A stretch of DNA of 44,997 nt from Hyphomicrobiales bacterium. GTDB lineage: Bacteria; Pseudomonadota; Alphaproteobacteria; Rhizobiales; Methyloligellaceae. Within the stretch, counting starts at the first letter, position 1. Every line of letters begins with the position of its first letter. The position numbers and the translations under genes are program-made. The stretch covers positions 1 through 44,997 of the forward strand of contig QIGN01000026.1 of the NCBI GenBank assembly GCA_003228955.1. The letters are read 5' to 3'. Below the pieces are notes generated by a model. The model was not told the DNA's origin. It worked only from the letters and a program-made list of their open reading frames with translations, and did no database searches. This document shows positions 34,159 through 42,644 of this stretch, one piece after another.

Positions 34159-34335
34159 TTACCTCTGAAGAGCGCCCCTGTGGCGCAGGGCTTCAACTTG
34201 GTTAGCCGTTAATTTGGGTTCGGCCTTGCCGGCGTACACACCCTTGTCATAGCTCAAGGGCCGGTCACTGCTGTCCTTGCAACCAGTGAGGACCAGCGTC
34301 CCCGCCAGGATAAAAGAGATAGAAATAACTCGCAT
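34159..34335 (-). CDS. Small lipoprotein of the formate dehydrogenase operon (58 aa)
   Basis: A 58-codon gene that is easily missed. It begins MRVISISFILAGTLVLTGC, a signal peptide ending in the lipobox LTGC (lipidated Cys19). The mature 40 residues (KDSSDRPLSYDKGVYAGKAE and onward) are polar. GGAGAG lies seven bases before the ATG at 34335. The gene sits between fdhB and the cytochrome b gene, 18 bp before the latter. It would be anchored to the envelope facing the periplasm. A structural or assembly role in the FDH complex is possible; none is known. Confidence 0.75.
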   Translation of the reverse strand: MRVISISFILAGTLVLTGCKDSSDRPLSYDKGVYAGKAEPKLTANQVEALRHRGALQR

Positions 34336-34486
34336 AAAATCTCTCCGTTTTTACGAGACCAGCCGGTCCAATAGCTCACCGGTTGCCATCTCGCACCTCA
34401 GGGTTCGGCCCAAGGTTACCGCTAAATTCAATAAAAAACCAAGCCTAAGCCTGTTTGAAATCGGATTTCTGGCAATATGAAAAGAG

Positions 34487-34512
34487 GGGGCGGCCCCGAA
34501 AAAGGCCGCCCC
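34487..34512 (-). terminator. Hairpin downstream of fdhB
   Basis: A perfect 9-bp GC stem (34487-34495 with 34504-34512) with an 8-nt loop. On the minus strand it comes right after the fdhB stop and is followed by CTCTTTTC. It looks like a partial intrinsic terminator inside the FDH operon, between fdhB and the lipoprotein-cytochrome b genes. It would lower expression of the downstream part. Confidence 0.6.
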
Positions 34513-34528
34513 GCCCTGGTATTGCTGC

Positions 34529-35122
34529 TTACGCGCCTTGTCCGGGGTATGCCCGTCCCCAGCCCCAGGCGCCGGAGCCGAAGCCGCGCGATACCACGCG
34601 CTCACGGTAGATGTCGGAAACGACATCGCCGTCACCGGCAAGCAGAGCCTTGGTCGAGCACATCTCGGCACAAAGCGGCAGCTTGCCTTCCGCAAGACGG
34701 TTACGGCCATACTTCTTGAACTCAGCGTCGGACTTGTCGGTCTCGGGACCACCGTTGCAGAAGGTACATTTGTCCATCTTGCCACGGGAACCGAAGTTTC
34801 CGACCTGCGGAAATTGCGGCGCGCCGAACGGGCACGCATAGAAGCAATAACCGCAACCGATGCAGAGATCCTTGGAGTGAAGCACGACACCTTCGTCGGT
34901 CTCGTAAAACACATCCACGGGGCACACCGCCATGCAGGGCGCGTCGGAACAATGCATGCAGGCGACCGAGATCGATCTCTCACCCGGCTTGCCGTCATTG
35001 ATCGTCACCACCCGGCGGCGATTGATGCCCCAGGGAATCTCATTCTCGTTCTTGCACGCCGTAACACACGCGTTGCATTCGATGCAGCGTTCTGCATCAA
35101 CGAGGAACTTCATCCTAGCCAT
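34529..35122 (-). CDS. Formate dehydrogenase iron-sulfur subunit (beta)
   Basis: A 197-residue ferredoxin-like subunit with cysteine motifs for four [4Fe-4S] clusters: CIECNACVTACKNEN, CMHCSDAPCMAVCP, CIGCGYCFYACPFGAP and the CTFC...CAEMC set. It passes electrons from the catalytic subunit to cytochrome b. There is no own signal peptide, as expected for a subunit carried across the membrane with the Tat-exported alpha subunit. It lacks the C-terminal membrane helix of E. coli FdnH. GGAGG six bases before the ATG supports the start; the alpha-subunit stop is 12 bp upstream. Confidence 0.94.
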   Translation of the reverse strand: MARMKFLVDAERCIECNACVTACKNENEIPWGINRRRVVTINDGKPGERSISVACMHCSDAPCMAVCPVDVFYETDEGVVLHSKDLCIGCGYCFYACPFGAPQFPQVGNFGSRGKMDKCTFCNGGPETDKSDAEFKKYGRNRLAEGKLPLCAEMCSTKALLAGDGDVVSDIYRERVVSRGFGSGAWGWGRAYPGQGA

Positions 35123-35134
35123 CGCGTGTCCTCC

Positions 35135-38032
35135 CTATGCCTTGTAAACCTTGCAGAGAGACACTTTTGTCTCCTGCATGTTGGTTACGGAGTCATACCC
35201 GTAAGTGAAGGCAACATTGGCTGCCTCGCCGAGTACATATGGATCGGCGCCCTCGGGGTATTTGTCCCTGAGATCTCTGCCCTGGAAATGACCACCCCAG
35301 TGGAATGGCAGGAACACAGTGCCCTTGCCGACCCGCTCGGTAACCATGGCCATAACCTTGAGCTTCGCCTTTTCGGCGCCTTCCACCCAGACCATCTGGC
35401 CATCCCTGACGCCCAGATTGTTTGCATCAACCGTATTGATTTCAACAAACATGTCCTGCTGAAGTTCCGCGAGCCACTTGTTGGACCGGGATTCGTCACC
35501 GCCGCCCTCATATTCAACGAGGCGCCCCGATGTCATGATGAGCGGATACTCTTTGGAGAAATCCTGCTCCTGAATCGAAGCGAAGCGGGTCGGAAGGCGA
35601 TACATCTGCCGGTCGGAATACGTAGCGTATTTGTCCAGAAGATCACGCCGGGGTGTGTAGAGCGGCTCACGATGGAGCGGAACAGGATCCGGGAAGTTCC
35701 AGACCACGGTCCGTGCCTTCGAGTTGCCGAAAGGCGCACAGCCATGCTTGATCGCGACGCGCTGGATACCGCCCGAGAGGTCGGTCTTCCAGTTGGTCTT
35801 GTCGCCAGCGACCTTTTCGATGGCTGCTTTCTCATCCGCCGTGAGATCACCATCCCAGCCAAGCTTCTTCAGCATGGCCATGGTGAACTCGGGATGCCCG
35901 TCCTTCAGCTCGTTGCCGACAGGATAGGACACGCCCTCGTTGCCGCCTTCCGCCAGCAGGCTTGCACCGCCCCACTTGTCCGGCGCCTTCACACCGAAAC
36001 GCGCGCGGAAGTTCAAGCCGCCTTCAGCGACAGGCTTGGACGGATCGTACAGGTTGGGTGTGCCCGGGTGCTTCATAGCCGCAGTACCCCAGCACGGCCA
36101 TGGCAGACCGTAATACTCACCGTCGGCCGGACCGCCCCTCGCCTGAAGCGTGGTCTTGTCGAAAGTGTGCTGGTTGGCCATGTGCAGTTTCAGCCGGTCC
36201 GGAGACTGGCCCGTGTACCCGATCGTCCACATGCCCTTGTTGAATTCAAGGGTTGTTTCCTCGACATTCGGCTCGTCTTTCTCGACCTTGATGTTCTTGA
36301 ACATCTCGTCCGCGAAACCGAGCTTCTTTGCCATTTTGTACATGATCGTCTGATCGGGCAGGCATTCGAAGAGAGGTTCAACCACCTTCTCGCGCCATTG
36401 CAGCGAACGGTTCGAAGCGGTGACGGACCCGTAAGTCTCATACTGCGTCGACGCCGGCAGCAGATACACACCATCGGTGCGATCATGCTGAACCGCGCTC
36501 ACCGTCGGATAGGGATCGATGACCACGAGAAGATCGAGCTTCTCGAACGCCTTCTTCATCTCTATGCCACGGGTCTGCGAGTTCGGTGCGTGGCCCCAGA
36601 ACACCATGGCCCGGAGATTGTCCGGCTGGTCTATCTTGTCCTTGGCTTCCAGAACACCGTCCACCCAGCGTGACACGGGAATGCCCTTCGACTGCATCAG
36701 CTTTTCGGATGCAAACTGGCTCTTGAGATAGTCATAGTCGACATCCCAAACGCGCGCCCAATGCTTCCATGAGCCTTTCTTGAGGCCGTAATAGCCCGGC
36801 AACGAGTGCGAGAGAATACAGAAGTCCGTCGCTCCCTGAACGTTGTCGTGGCCACGGAAGATATTGGCGCCACCACCTGAACGGCCGATATTGCCGAGCG
36901 CCAGTTGCAGAATGCAGTAGGCACGGGTGTTGTTGTTGCCGGTCGTATGCTGCGTGCCGCCCATGCACCAGACAATCGTGCCTGGCTTGTTGGTGGCGAG
37001 TGTGCGTGCAACACGGCGCATCTGTGAACCAGGGATTCCGGTGACCCGTTCGGTCTCTTCCGGGTTCCATTTCTTCACTTCCTCGCGGATGTATTCCAGG
37101 CCCCAGACGCGTTGCCTGATATACTCCTTGTCCTCCCAGCCATTCTCGAAGATGTGCCAGAGAATGCCCCAGATGAGGGGAACGTCCGTACCCGGACGCA
37201 ACCGGACATATTCCGTTGCGTGGGCGGCAGTCCGTGTGAAGCGCGGATCGCAAACGATCAGCGCGGCGTTGTTCTGCTCTTTCGCCCTCAGGATATGCTG
37301 AACCGCCACGGGATGTGCCTCAGCGGGGTTCGACCCGACAAGAATCATCGCCTTGGAGTTGTGCATATCGTTGTAGGAGTTGGTCATCGCGCCATAACCC
37401 CAGGTGTTCGCAACACCCGCGACCGTGGTCGAGTGACAGATACGCGCCTGGTGATCACCGTTGTTCGACCCCCAGAATGCGTAGAATTTGCGGAACAGAT
37501 AAGACTGCTCGTTACTGAACTTGGCGGAACCAAGCCAGTAAACCGAATCCGGGCCGGACTCTTTACGGATGGCGAGCATCTTGTCGCCAATCTCGTTAAT
37601 CGCGTCGTCCCAGCTGATCTTTTTCCATTTGCCGCCCACGAGCTTGGTCGGGAACTTCAGACGCCGCTCGCCATGAGCGTGTTCGCGCACCGAAGCGCCT
37701 TTGGCGCAATGAGCGCCAAGGTTGAACGGGCTGTCAAAGCCGGGCTCCTGCCCGATCCAGACGCCATTCTGTACCTCTGCCAAGACCGTGCAGCCCACCG
37801 AACAATGGGTGCAGACCGATTTTCTGATCTCGATCGCACTGCCGCCGGCTGTCTGAGCCTCTGCTTTGGTGACCATTCCACTGCGCAGGCCTGTTACAGC
37901 CGCGAGACCGCCAATTGCCAGTCCCGAATTGCGCAGGAAGGTACGCCGATCAACGGCGCCACCGGTCAGCTCGCTTATGGCAGACGATAAGCGGGGGCCA
38001 TTCGCAACCCCGTTTACCTTCTTCCTTAGCAT
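35135..38032 (-). CDS. Formate dehydrogenase catalytic subunit (alpha), Cys active site
   Basis: A 965-residue molybdopterin oxidoreductase oxidising formate to CO2. A Tat signal with DRRTFLR at residues 28-34 directs it to the periplasm. The N-terminal [4Fe-4S] site uses Cys74, Cys77, Cys81 and Cys109. The active-site pair is Cys199-His200 in ARICHSTT; the codon is TGT, so this is the cysteine and not the selenocysteine form. Further DMSO-reductase family motifs (GSNPAEAHP, NNTRAYCILQLALGNIGR) and the C-terminal molybdopterin-binding domain are complete. An AAGGAGG ribosome site precedes the ATG. FdhB follows 12 bp downstream. Confidence 0.96.
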   Translation of the reverse strand: MLRKKVNGVANGPRLSSAISELTGGAVDRRTFLRNSGLAIGGLAAVTGLRSGMVTKAEAQTAGGSAIEIRKSVCTHCSVGCTVLAEVQNGVWIGQEPGFDSPFNLGAHCAKGASVREHAHGERRLKFPTKLVGGKWKKISWDDAINEIGDKMLAIRKESGPDSVYWLGSAKFSNEQSYLFRKFYAFWGSNNGDHQARICHSTTVAGVANTWGYGAMTNSYNDMHNSKAMILVGSNPAEAHPVAVQHILRAKEQNNAALIVCDPRFTRTAAHATEYVRLRPGTDVPLIWGILWHIFENGWEDKEYIRQRVWGLEYIREEVKKWNPEETERVTGIPGSQMRRVARTLATNKPGTIVWCMGGTQHTTGNNNTRAYCILQLALGNIGRSGGGANIFRGHDNVQGATDFCILSHSLPGYYGLKKGSWKHWARVWDVDYDYLKSQFASEKLMQSKGIPVSRWVDGVLEAKDKIDQPDNLRAMVFWGHAPNSQTRGIEMKKAFEKLDLLVVIDPYPTVSAVQHDRTDGVYLLPASTQYETYGSVTASNRSLQWREKVVEPLFECLPDQTIMYKMAKKLGFADEMFKNIKVEKDEPNVEETTLEFNKGMWTIGYTGQSPDRLKLHMANQHTFDKTTLQARGGPADGEYYGLPWPCWGTAAMKHPGTPNLYDPSKPVAEGGLNFRARFGVKAPDKWGGASLLAEGGNEGVSYPVGNELKDGHPEFTMAMLKKLGWDGDLTADEKAAIEKVAGDKTNWKTDLSGGIQRVAIKHGCAPFGNSKARTVVWNFPDPVPLHREPLYTPRRDLLDKYATYSDRQMYRLPTRFASIQEQDFSKEYPLIMTSGRLVEYEGGGDESRSNKWLAELQQDMFVEINTVDANNLGVRDGQMVWVEGAEKAKLKVMAMVTERVGKGTVFLPFHWGGHFQGRDLRDKYPEGADPYVLGEAANVAFTYGYDSVTNMQETKVSLCKVYKA

Positions 38033-38080
38033 CGCTTCCTCCTTCCAAAAGTTATGCCCCGAAACGTTCAGAGCTCTTTA

Positions 38081-38097
38081 CCCCGCAAACGGCGGGG
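38081..38097. other. GC hairpin between the small Tat gene and fdhA
   Basis: A 6-bp stem CCCCGC/GCGGGG with a 5-nt loop lies in the 89-bp gap before fdhA. No T-run follows on the minus strand, so it may act in mRNA stability or processing, not in termination. Confidence 0.35.
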
Positions 38098-38121
38098 CGG
38101 ATCCTGTTACGGTCTTAAGCC

Positions 38122-38319
38122 CTAGAAACGGGCCAGCTCGTAATAGGTTTTGATGTGGTCGGTCTCTTTGTAGATACGACCGGTTTCATTGGCAGCCGTG
38201 CCTGCTTCTGCCACGTTCTCGCCACTCACGAGAGCAACACCGCCAACAGCGGCGCCAACACCCGCAAGCTTCAAGAAGCCGCGGCGATCAGCATTCACAC
38301 GATCACATTTCGCTTTCAT
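38122..38319 (-). CDS. Small Tat-signal protein of formate dehydrogenase region
   Basis: A 65-residue protein starting with a twin-arginine signal: ADRRGFLKLAG at residues 10-20, then a hydrophobic run to about residue 40. The remaining 25 residues are ETGRIYKETDHIKTYYELAR. This fits the 'formate dehydrogenase region TAT target' family (TIGR02811), encoded just before FDH alpha genes. AGGAGG before the ATG fixes the start. Its role is not established; it may be a small partner or export helper for FdhA. Confidence 0.88.
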   Translation of the reverse strand: MKAKCDRVNADRRGFLKLAGVGAAVGGVALVSGENVAEAGTAANETGRIYKETDHIKTYYELARF

Positions 38320-38378
38320 GCTCTGCCTCCTTTGATTGGACGGGCGGCCTTACGCAACACCCGCCTTCCCCGGCTCCG

Positions 38379-38993
38379 TCAGGACATCGAAAACGCCGTC
38401 GCTTCAATTTCCATGAAGCTCCGGCCGATGCTGCCCAGCGCAGCGTAGAGAACTGATGTCTTCGCACCTTCAAGGTCGGCGAAGAAATGACTTGCCCAAC
38501 TGGAAATATGGGCTTCGAAAAATGCTTTTTGACCGGCAAGCGGCGCGGGATCGCCAAACTCGCCGGCGATCAACCCGGCCATCATGTCCAGGAGCGACGC
38601 AATATGGTCTTCCGGCTCCTTGCGGTCCTCGCCACGGGCGATGCCAAGCTGGGCCATGTCGTTGCGCAATTTGGCCAATGGTTTTTCGTGAAGAAATCCG
38701 GTCAGATAGTAAGAACCGTAGGGGAGCAATTCGCCCCGGCCGACTCCAATGAAAAGATCATGATATTCCTGGTCCGCCCGCGCCAGGTCGGTTTTCGCGG
38801 CCAGCTTGCCAAAGGACAGCATGGCCTTGCCCAGATCGGTCTCGTCGCCCTTCAGCCCGGCAATGGTTTTCAGCAAGGCCCCGTCGGGCGGAGCGGCCAG
38901 AAGCCGCGCCAGAAAGCGATACATTTGCGCTCGCAGCGCATCTTCCTGTGCAAGAGCGTCAGGCGCCTCGCGCGCAGCCTCTTTTACGGGCAT
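38379..38993 (-). CDS. TorD-family molecular chaperone for formate dehydrogenase
   Basis: A 204-residue, all-helical cytoplasmic protein of the TorD/DmsD family of redox-enzyme maturation chaperones. Family signs are the EYHDLFIGVGRGELLPYGSY segment near residue 76 and EDHIASLLDMMAGLI near residue 125. It should bind the FdhA signal or guide cofactor insertion. The frame is open upstream to 39035, but the ATG at 38993 (with GGAGGG 13 bases before it) gives the better start. It is first in the minus-strand FDH direction and diverges from moaA. Confidence 0.88.
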   Translation of the reverse strand: MPVKEAAREAPDALAQEDALRAQMYRFLARLLAAPPDGALLKTIAGLKGDETDLGKAMLSFGKLAAKTDLARADQEYHDLFIGVGRGELLPYGSYYLTGFLHEKPLAKLRNDMAQLGIARGEDRKEPEDHIASLLDMMAGLIAGEFGDPAPLAGQKAFFEAHISSWASHFFADLEGAKTSVLYAALGSIGRSFMEIEATAFSMS

Positions 38994-39426
38994 TTCAATT
39001 TTTTTACCCTCCCAAGCGGAACTAGGGGTCCGCATTGGTCATAGTGTGCAAGCTGGATGGCCCAAAGGCAATGGATGAGTTTCAATCTGGCGTAATAAGT
39101 GTCGTGCCCCATGCGAAACAATAGCGGGCGACTCCCGCCTGCCGGAGCCGTCCGCTGGCAGGCCCCCGGAGAGCCGTTTATCTAATATGCATCATTGGTT
39201 TAGAGGCAACGGGCGTGTGGCTTTTCAGCAAGGTCAGATCCGCAATACACAGTCTGCCCAGGGGAGTATTTTTTCCCCTGCCGGACGGGCTTGATCGCGC
39301 GGCCACCACTGCTAAGGTGGAGGATATCGCGGCGGGATCGTGGTTTTTCCCCGATACCCGGGAAGGACAATCCGGATTCACGGCAGGAATTGCGTCTGTT
39401 TTGAATGCTTTAAGAGGTAATGCGTG
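38994..39426. other. Long torD/moaA intergenic region with hairpins and a possible small ORF
   Basis: About 430 bp separate torD and moaA. A hairpin GCCTGCC/GGCAGGC (39137-39163, 13-nt loop) and a CAGGGGA/TCCCCTG hairpin near 39257-39280 are present. A 70-codon GTG ORF (39215-39427) ends in a TGATG overlap with the moaA ATG, which would suit translational coupling, but its product has no recognised family and mixed codon use. Leaders of moaA genes in other bacteria can hold a Moco riboswitch; its consensus was not recognised here. Confidence 0.35.
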
Positions 39427-40455
39427 ATGACATATTCTGCTCCCCTGAAAGCCGATGCGCCGCCGCTGATCGATCCGTTTGGCCGCCACGTCAGTTATCT
39501 GCGGGTTTCAGTGACCGACCGGTGTGATTTCCGCTGCGTCTATTGCATGTCGGAAAACATGACGTTCCTGCCGAAAAAAGATTTGCTGACCCTGGAAGAA
39601 CTGGACCGTCTGTGCACCGCCTTCGTGGCCAAGGGCGTCCGCAAACTCCGCATTACCGGCGGCGAGCCGCTGGTGCGCAAGAATATCATGTGGCTGTTCG
39701 AGGCGCTTTCGCGCCACCTGAAATCCGGCGCGCTCGACGAGCTGACCCTCACCACCAATGGCAGCCAGCTGCCCAGATTTGCAAAGCAGCTGGCGGATTG
39801 CGGCGTTAAACGCGTGAATATATCCCTGGACACATTGTCAGCGGAAAAATTCAGGGAAATTACCCGCTGGGGCAACTTCGATCAGGTCATCGCGGGCATT
39901 GATGCGGCCCGCGAGGCCGGGCTGCATGTCAAGATAAACGCGGTAGCGCTCAAGGGCGTCAACGAGCACGAATATGACGAGATGATCCGCTGGACGCATG
40001 GCCAGGGCATGGACCTGACCCTCATAGAGGCCATGCCCATGGGCGACATTGATGGCGACCGTTCGGGCCAGTATCTGCCGCTCTCGCTTGTTCGCGCCCG
40101 GCTGATGGACGCCTGGACATTGGAAGATATTCCCTACAAAACCGGAGGGCCGGCGACTTATGTGAAAGTTGCCGAAACCGGCGGCCGCATCGGGTTTATC
40201 ACTCCCCTGACCCATAATTTCTGCGAGTCCTGCAATCGCGTCAGGGTGACATGCACCGGCACGCTTTATATGTGCCTCGGCCAGGACGACGCGGCCGACC
40301 TGCGCACGCCCCTGCGGGCGGCCGAAAATGATGGCCTGCTTGGCGACGCCATTGACGAGGCCATTTCCCGCAAGCCGAAAGGACATGATTTCATCATTGA
40401 GCGCGGCGCCAGCCGCCCGGCGGTTTCACGGCATATGTCGGTCACCGGCGGCTGA
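39427..40455 (+). CDS. moaA: GTP 3',8-cyclase, molybdenum cofactor synthesis
   Basis: A 342-residue radical-SAM enzyme catalysing the first step of molybdopterin synthesis, from GTP. The SAM cluster motif is Cys33, Cys37 and Cys40 (CDFRCVYC). The second, substrate-binding cluster is in [14 protein letters not shown] near residue 265. The protein ends in the conserved VTGG double glycine. AGAGG lies about ten bases before the ATG at 39427; a GTG one codon earlier is possible. Its product feeds the molybdenum or tungsten cofactor needed by the adjacent formate dehydrogenase. Confidence 0.96.
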   Translation: MTYSAPLKADAPPLIDPFGRHVSYLRVSVTDRCDFRCVYCMSENMTFLPKKDLLTLEELDRLCTAFVAKGVRKLRITGGEPLVRKNIMWLFEALSRHLKSGALDELTLTTNGSQLPRFAKQLADCGVKRVNISLDTLSAEKFREITRWGNFDQVIAGIDAAREAGLHVKINAVALKGVNEHEYDEMIRWTHGQGMDLTLIEAMPMGDIDGDRSGQYLPLSLVRARLMDAWTLEDIPYKTGGPATYVKVAETGGRIGFITPLTHNFCESCNRVRVTCTGTLYMCLGQDDAADLRTPLRAAENDGLLGDAIDEAISRKPKGHDFIIERGASRPAVSRHMSVTGG

Positions 40456-40582
40456 TACCCACGCTCGGCCCCGGAGCGAAAGTTTTCGCTAATACACCCC
40501 ACCGAACTCAACTCAAGTTTGCAAAATTCCACACAGCTTCAATCTTGCGTTAAGCACGCTTCTTAGGTGGGTATTTACTGGC

Positions 40583-42592
40583 ATGTCTTATCTCTGGCCC
40601 ACTGTTGAGGAGCAGTGGGGGCGGACAGGAATGTCCAAAATTATATCGATCAAACGGGACCTCAAGACCATATTGGGACTTGTCATTCTGGGCATATCCA
40701 TGCTCGGCCTTGGCATGCTCTTGGCTTCCACCGTCAAAGATATCCAGCTCATGAATGACGGCAAAGCAGAGGCTAAACGGTGGGCAAGATCGCTGATCAA
40801 TGGTCCGGCCGATGCCACTGACGCCTTCAACAACCAATCTTTCTTTCTGAAACAAAGCGGTTCCGTCTCGCGCGTATTCGTTTTTGACGTCTTCGATAAA
40901 AATGGAAATCTGTTCCATTCCACCGGACTATCGGACTGGCACCCGTCTGAACAAATTTCAGACCTTCTGAATTCGCCCGTGACTCTTAACCGCCGCGATA
41001 AGAAGCAACTCACTGTGCAATTGCATGCCGGCGAGGGTGACACACCGACCACAAACTATGCATCGGTTGCAATCCCGCTCTATTCAGCAAGCGGCTATAT
41101 TGGATCGATCATCGCAATCGTTGATCAGGCCGAGCAGGCCAGATACCTGACGCAATCGTTCCAGATCATCGTCGGCATATTGCTGCTGATTGCCATTGGA
41201 ATTCCATCAGTTCTGGTGATTTTCCGGACCAGGGAGCAGGTCAAGGCGGAGGAACGCGTTCGATATCTGTCGGGCCATGACGAACTGACGGGCCTGCCCA
41301 ACCGGTCTTCCTTCAACGCTCATCTGAGCGAAGCCCTGGATGCCTGCCTGGAAACGGATAAGCACCTTGCCGTGGTGATCATCGACATAGACCGGTTCAA
41401 GCAAATCAATGACGCGCTGGGGCATAATGCCGGAGACACCGTTCTCAGACGTGTCACGGCTGTTCTGAACTCCAACATTCGCGAAAATGGCTTCGCCGCC
41501 CGCATCGGCAGCGATCAGTTCGCATTGACCCTGTCGGCATTTCAGCGCCGCGAACAGGCGGCTGTTTTCGTCGCGACATTGAGCGACGCATTGTCGGAGC
41601 CCTTGTGGGTCAATGGCGAACAGATCACCTGCGCCGTCTCCCTCGGCGGCGCGGTTGCGCCGGTTGACGCCGACGACGCGTCCACCTTGATGCGCCAGGC
41701 CAACCTGGCGCTCGGCTGCGCCAAGGCCGAAGGCGGCAAGACATTCAAATTCTTCGAGCAGGGAATGGACACGGCGTTCATTAGCCGGCACGAACGTGAG
41801 AATGATTTGCGGCGCGCGCTCGACGCCGATCAATTCGAGTTGGCCTATCAGCCGCAAGTTGACTGTGAGAGAGAAGAGATTTGCGGATATGAAGCTCTGC
41901 TGCGCTGGAACCACCCCAGGGACGGAAGCATTTCACCGGCCATCTTCATTCCCATGGCCGAAGAGACCGAACTGATCGTACCGATAGGCGAATGGGTTCT
42001 GCGGCGCGCCTGCCAGGAGGCGGCGGCCTGGCCGAAGCCTCTCAAAGTTGCGGTCAATCTGTCACCGGTTCAGTTCAAGCCCGGCAACATCGTCGCCCTG
42101 GTGAAGGAAATCCTTGAAGAGACCGGCCTTGAGCCGAACCGGCTGGAAGTTGAAATCACCGAAAGCCTGCTCATCAGCTCTACCGGCAAAGTGGCCGAAT
42201 ATCTTGATGGCCTGCGCGATCTGGGTGTATCGATCGCCATGGACGATTTCGGAACCGGATATTCGAGTCTGAGCTATATTTCCTGCTTCCCGTTCAACAA
42301 GATCAAGATCGACAAGTCCTTCGTGCAGTCAATGACCAAGGACACCGCCATTCTCAGCATCGTCAAATGCATCATCGCCATGGGAAGTTCGCTCGGCGTA
42401 ACCATCGTCGCGGAGGGTGTGGAAACAGCCGAGCAAAACCGCATCCTCAGGAGCATGGGCTGCCAGCTGGTGCAGGGCTATATTTATGGCCGTCCCGTCA
42501 GTGGCGCCAAGTGCAAGAAGCGGATCGGCAAACCGCTGAAAATCACTCCGCTGAAGCAGACCAAGGCCCCAAAGGCCCTATCGGCCGCCTGA
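40583..42592 (+). CDS. Membrane GGDEF-EAL protein, probable c-di-GMP phosphodiesterase
   Basis: A 669-residue inner-membrane protein. Two helices (about residues 28-50 and 193-214) frame a periplasmic sensor of about 140 residues with no family recognised. The GGDEF domain follows (HDELTGLPN at 232-240), but its signature is degenerate: GSDQF at 309-313, so cyclase activity is unlikely. The EAL domain looks active, with YEALLRWNHP (EAL at 437-439), MDDFGTGYSSLSY and VAEGVET. It should break down cyclic-di-GMP. The start could instead be the ATG at 40631. The C-terminus is Lys-rich. It is flanked by moaA and convergent mrp with no evident functional link. Confidence 0.9.
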   Translation: MSYLWPTVEEQWGRTGMSKIISIKRDLKTILGLVILGISMLGLGMLLASTVKDIQLMNDGKAEAKRWARSLINGPADATDAFNNQSFFLKQSGSVSRVFVFDVFDKNGNLFHSTGLSDWHPSEQISDLLNSPVTLNRRDKKQLTVQLHAGEGDTPTTNYASVAIPLYSASGYIGSIIAIVDQAEQARYLTQSFQIIVGILLLIAIGIPSVLVIFRTREQVKAEERVRYLSGHDELTGLPNRSSFNAHLSEALDACLETDKHLAVVIIDIDRFKQINDALGHNAGDTVLRRVTAVLNSNIRENGFAARIGSDQFALTLSAFQRREQAAVFVATLSDALSEPLWVNGEQITCAVSLGGAVAPVDADDASTLMRQANLALGCAKAEGGKTFKFFEQGMDTAFISRHERENDLRRALDADQFELAYQPQVDCEREEICGYEALLRWNHPRDGSISPAIFIPMAEETELIVPIGEWVLRRACQEAAAWPKPLKVAVNLSPVQFKPGNIVALVKEILEETGLEPNRLEVEITESLLISSTGKVAEYLDGLRDLGVSIAMDDFGTGYSSLSYISCFPFNKIKIDKSFVQSMTKDTAILSIVKCIIAMGSSLGVTIVAEGVETAEQNRILRSMGCQLVQGYIYGRPVSGAKCKKRIGKPLKITPLKQTKAPKALSAA

Positions 42593-42644
42593 CCCCTGCA
42601 GTGCTTCGGGAATAAGGAAACCGGTTTTTGCGAAATGACGCCCG

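Noticed and set aside
34538-36673. 711-codon open frame on the plus strand
   Set aside because: It is antisense to fdhB and fdhA, whose metal-binding and Tat motifs are intact; long antisense frames are common in GC-rich DNA, and this one shows no known domain.
37430-37440. Selenocysteine at the formate dehydrogenase active site
   Set aside because: The codon at residue 199 is TGT (Cys), not TGA; no selenocysteine insertion element is needed.
40475-40490. Terminator hairpin AGCGAAA/TTTCGCT after moaA
   Set aside because: The stem is short and AT-rich and no T-run follows, so the evidence is too weak to list it.
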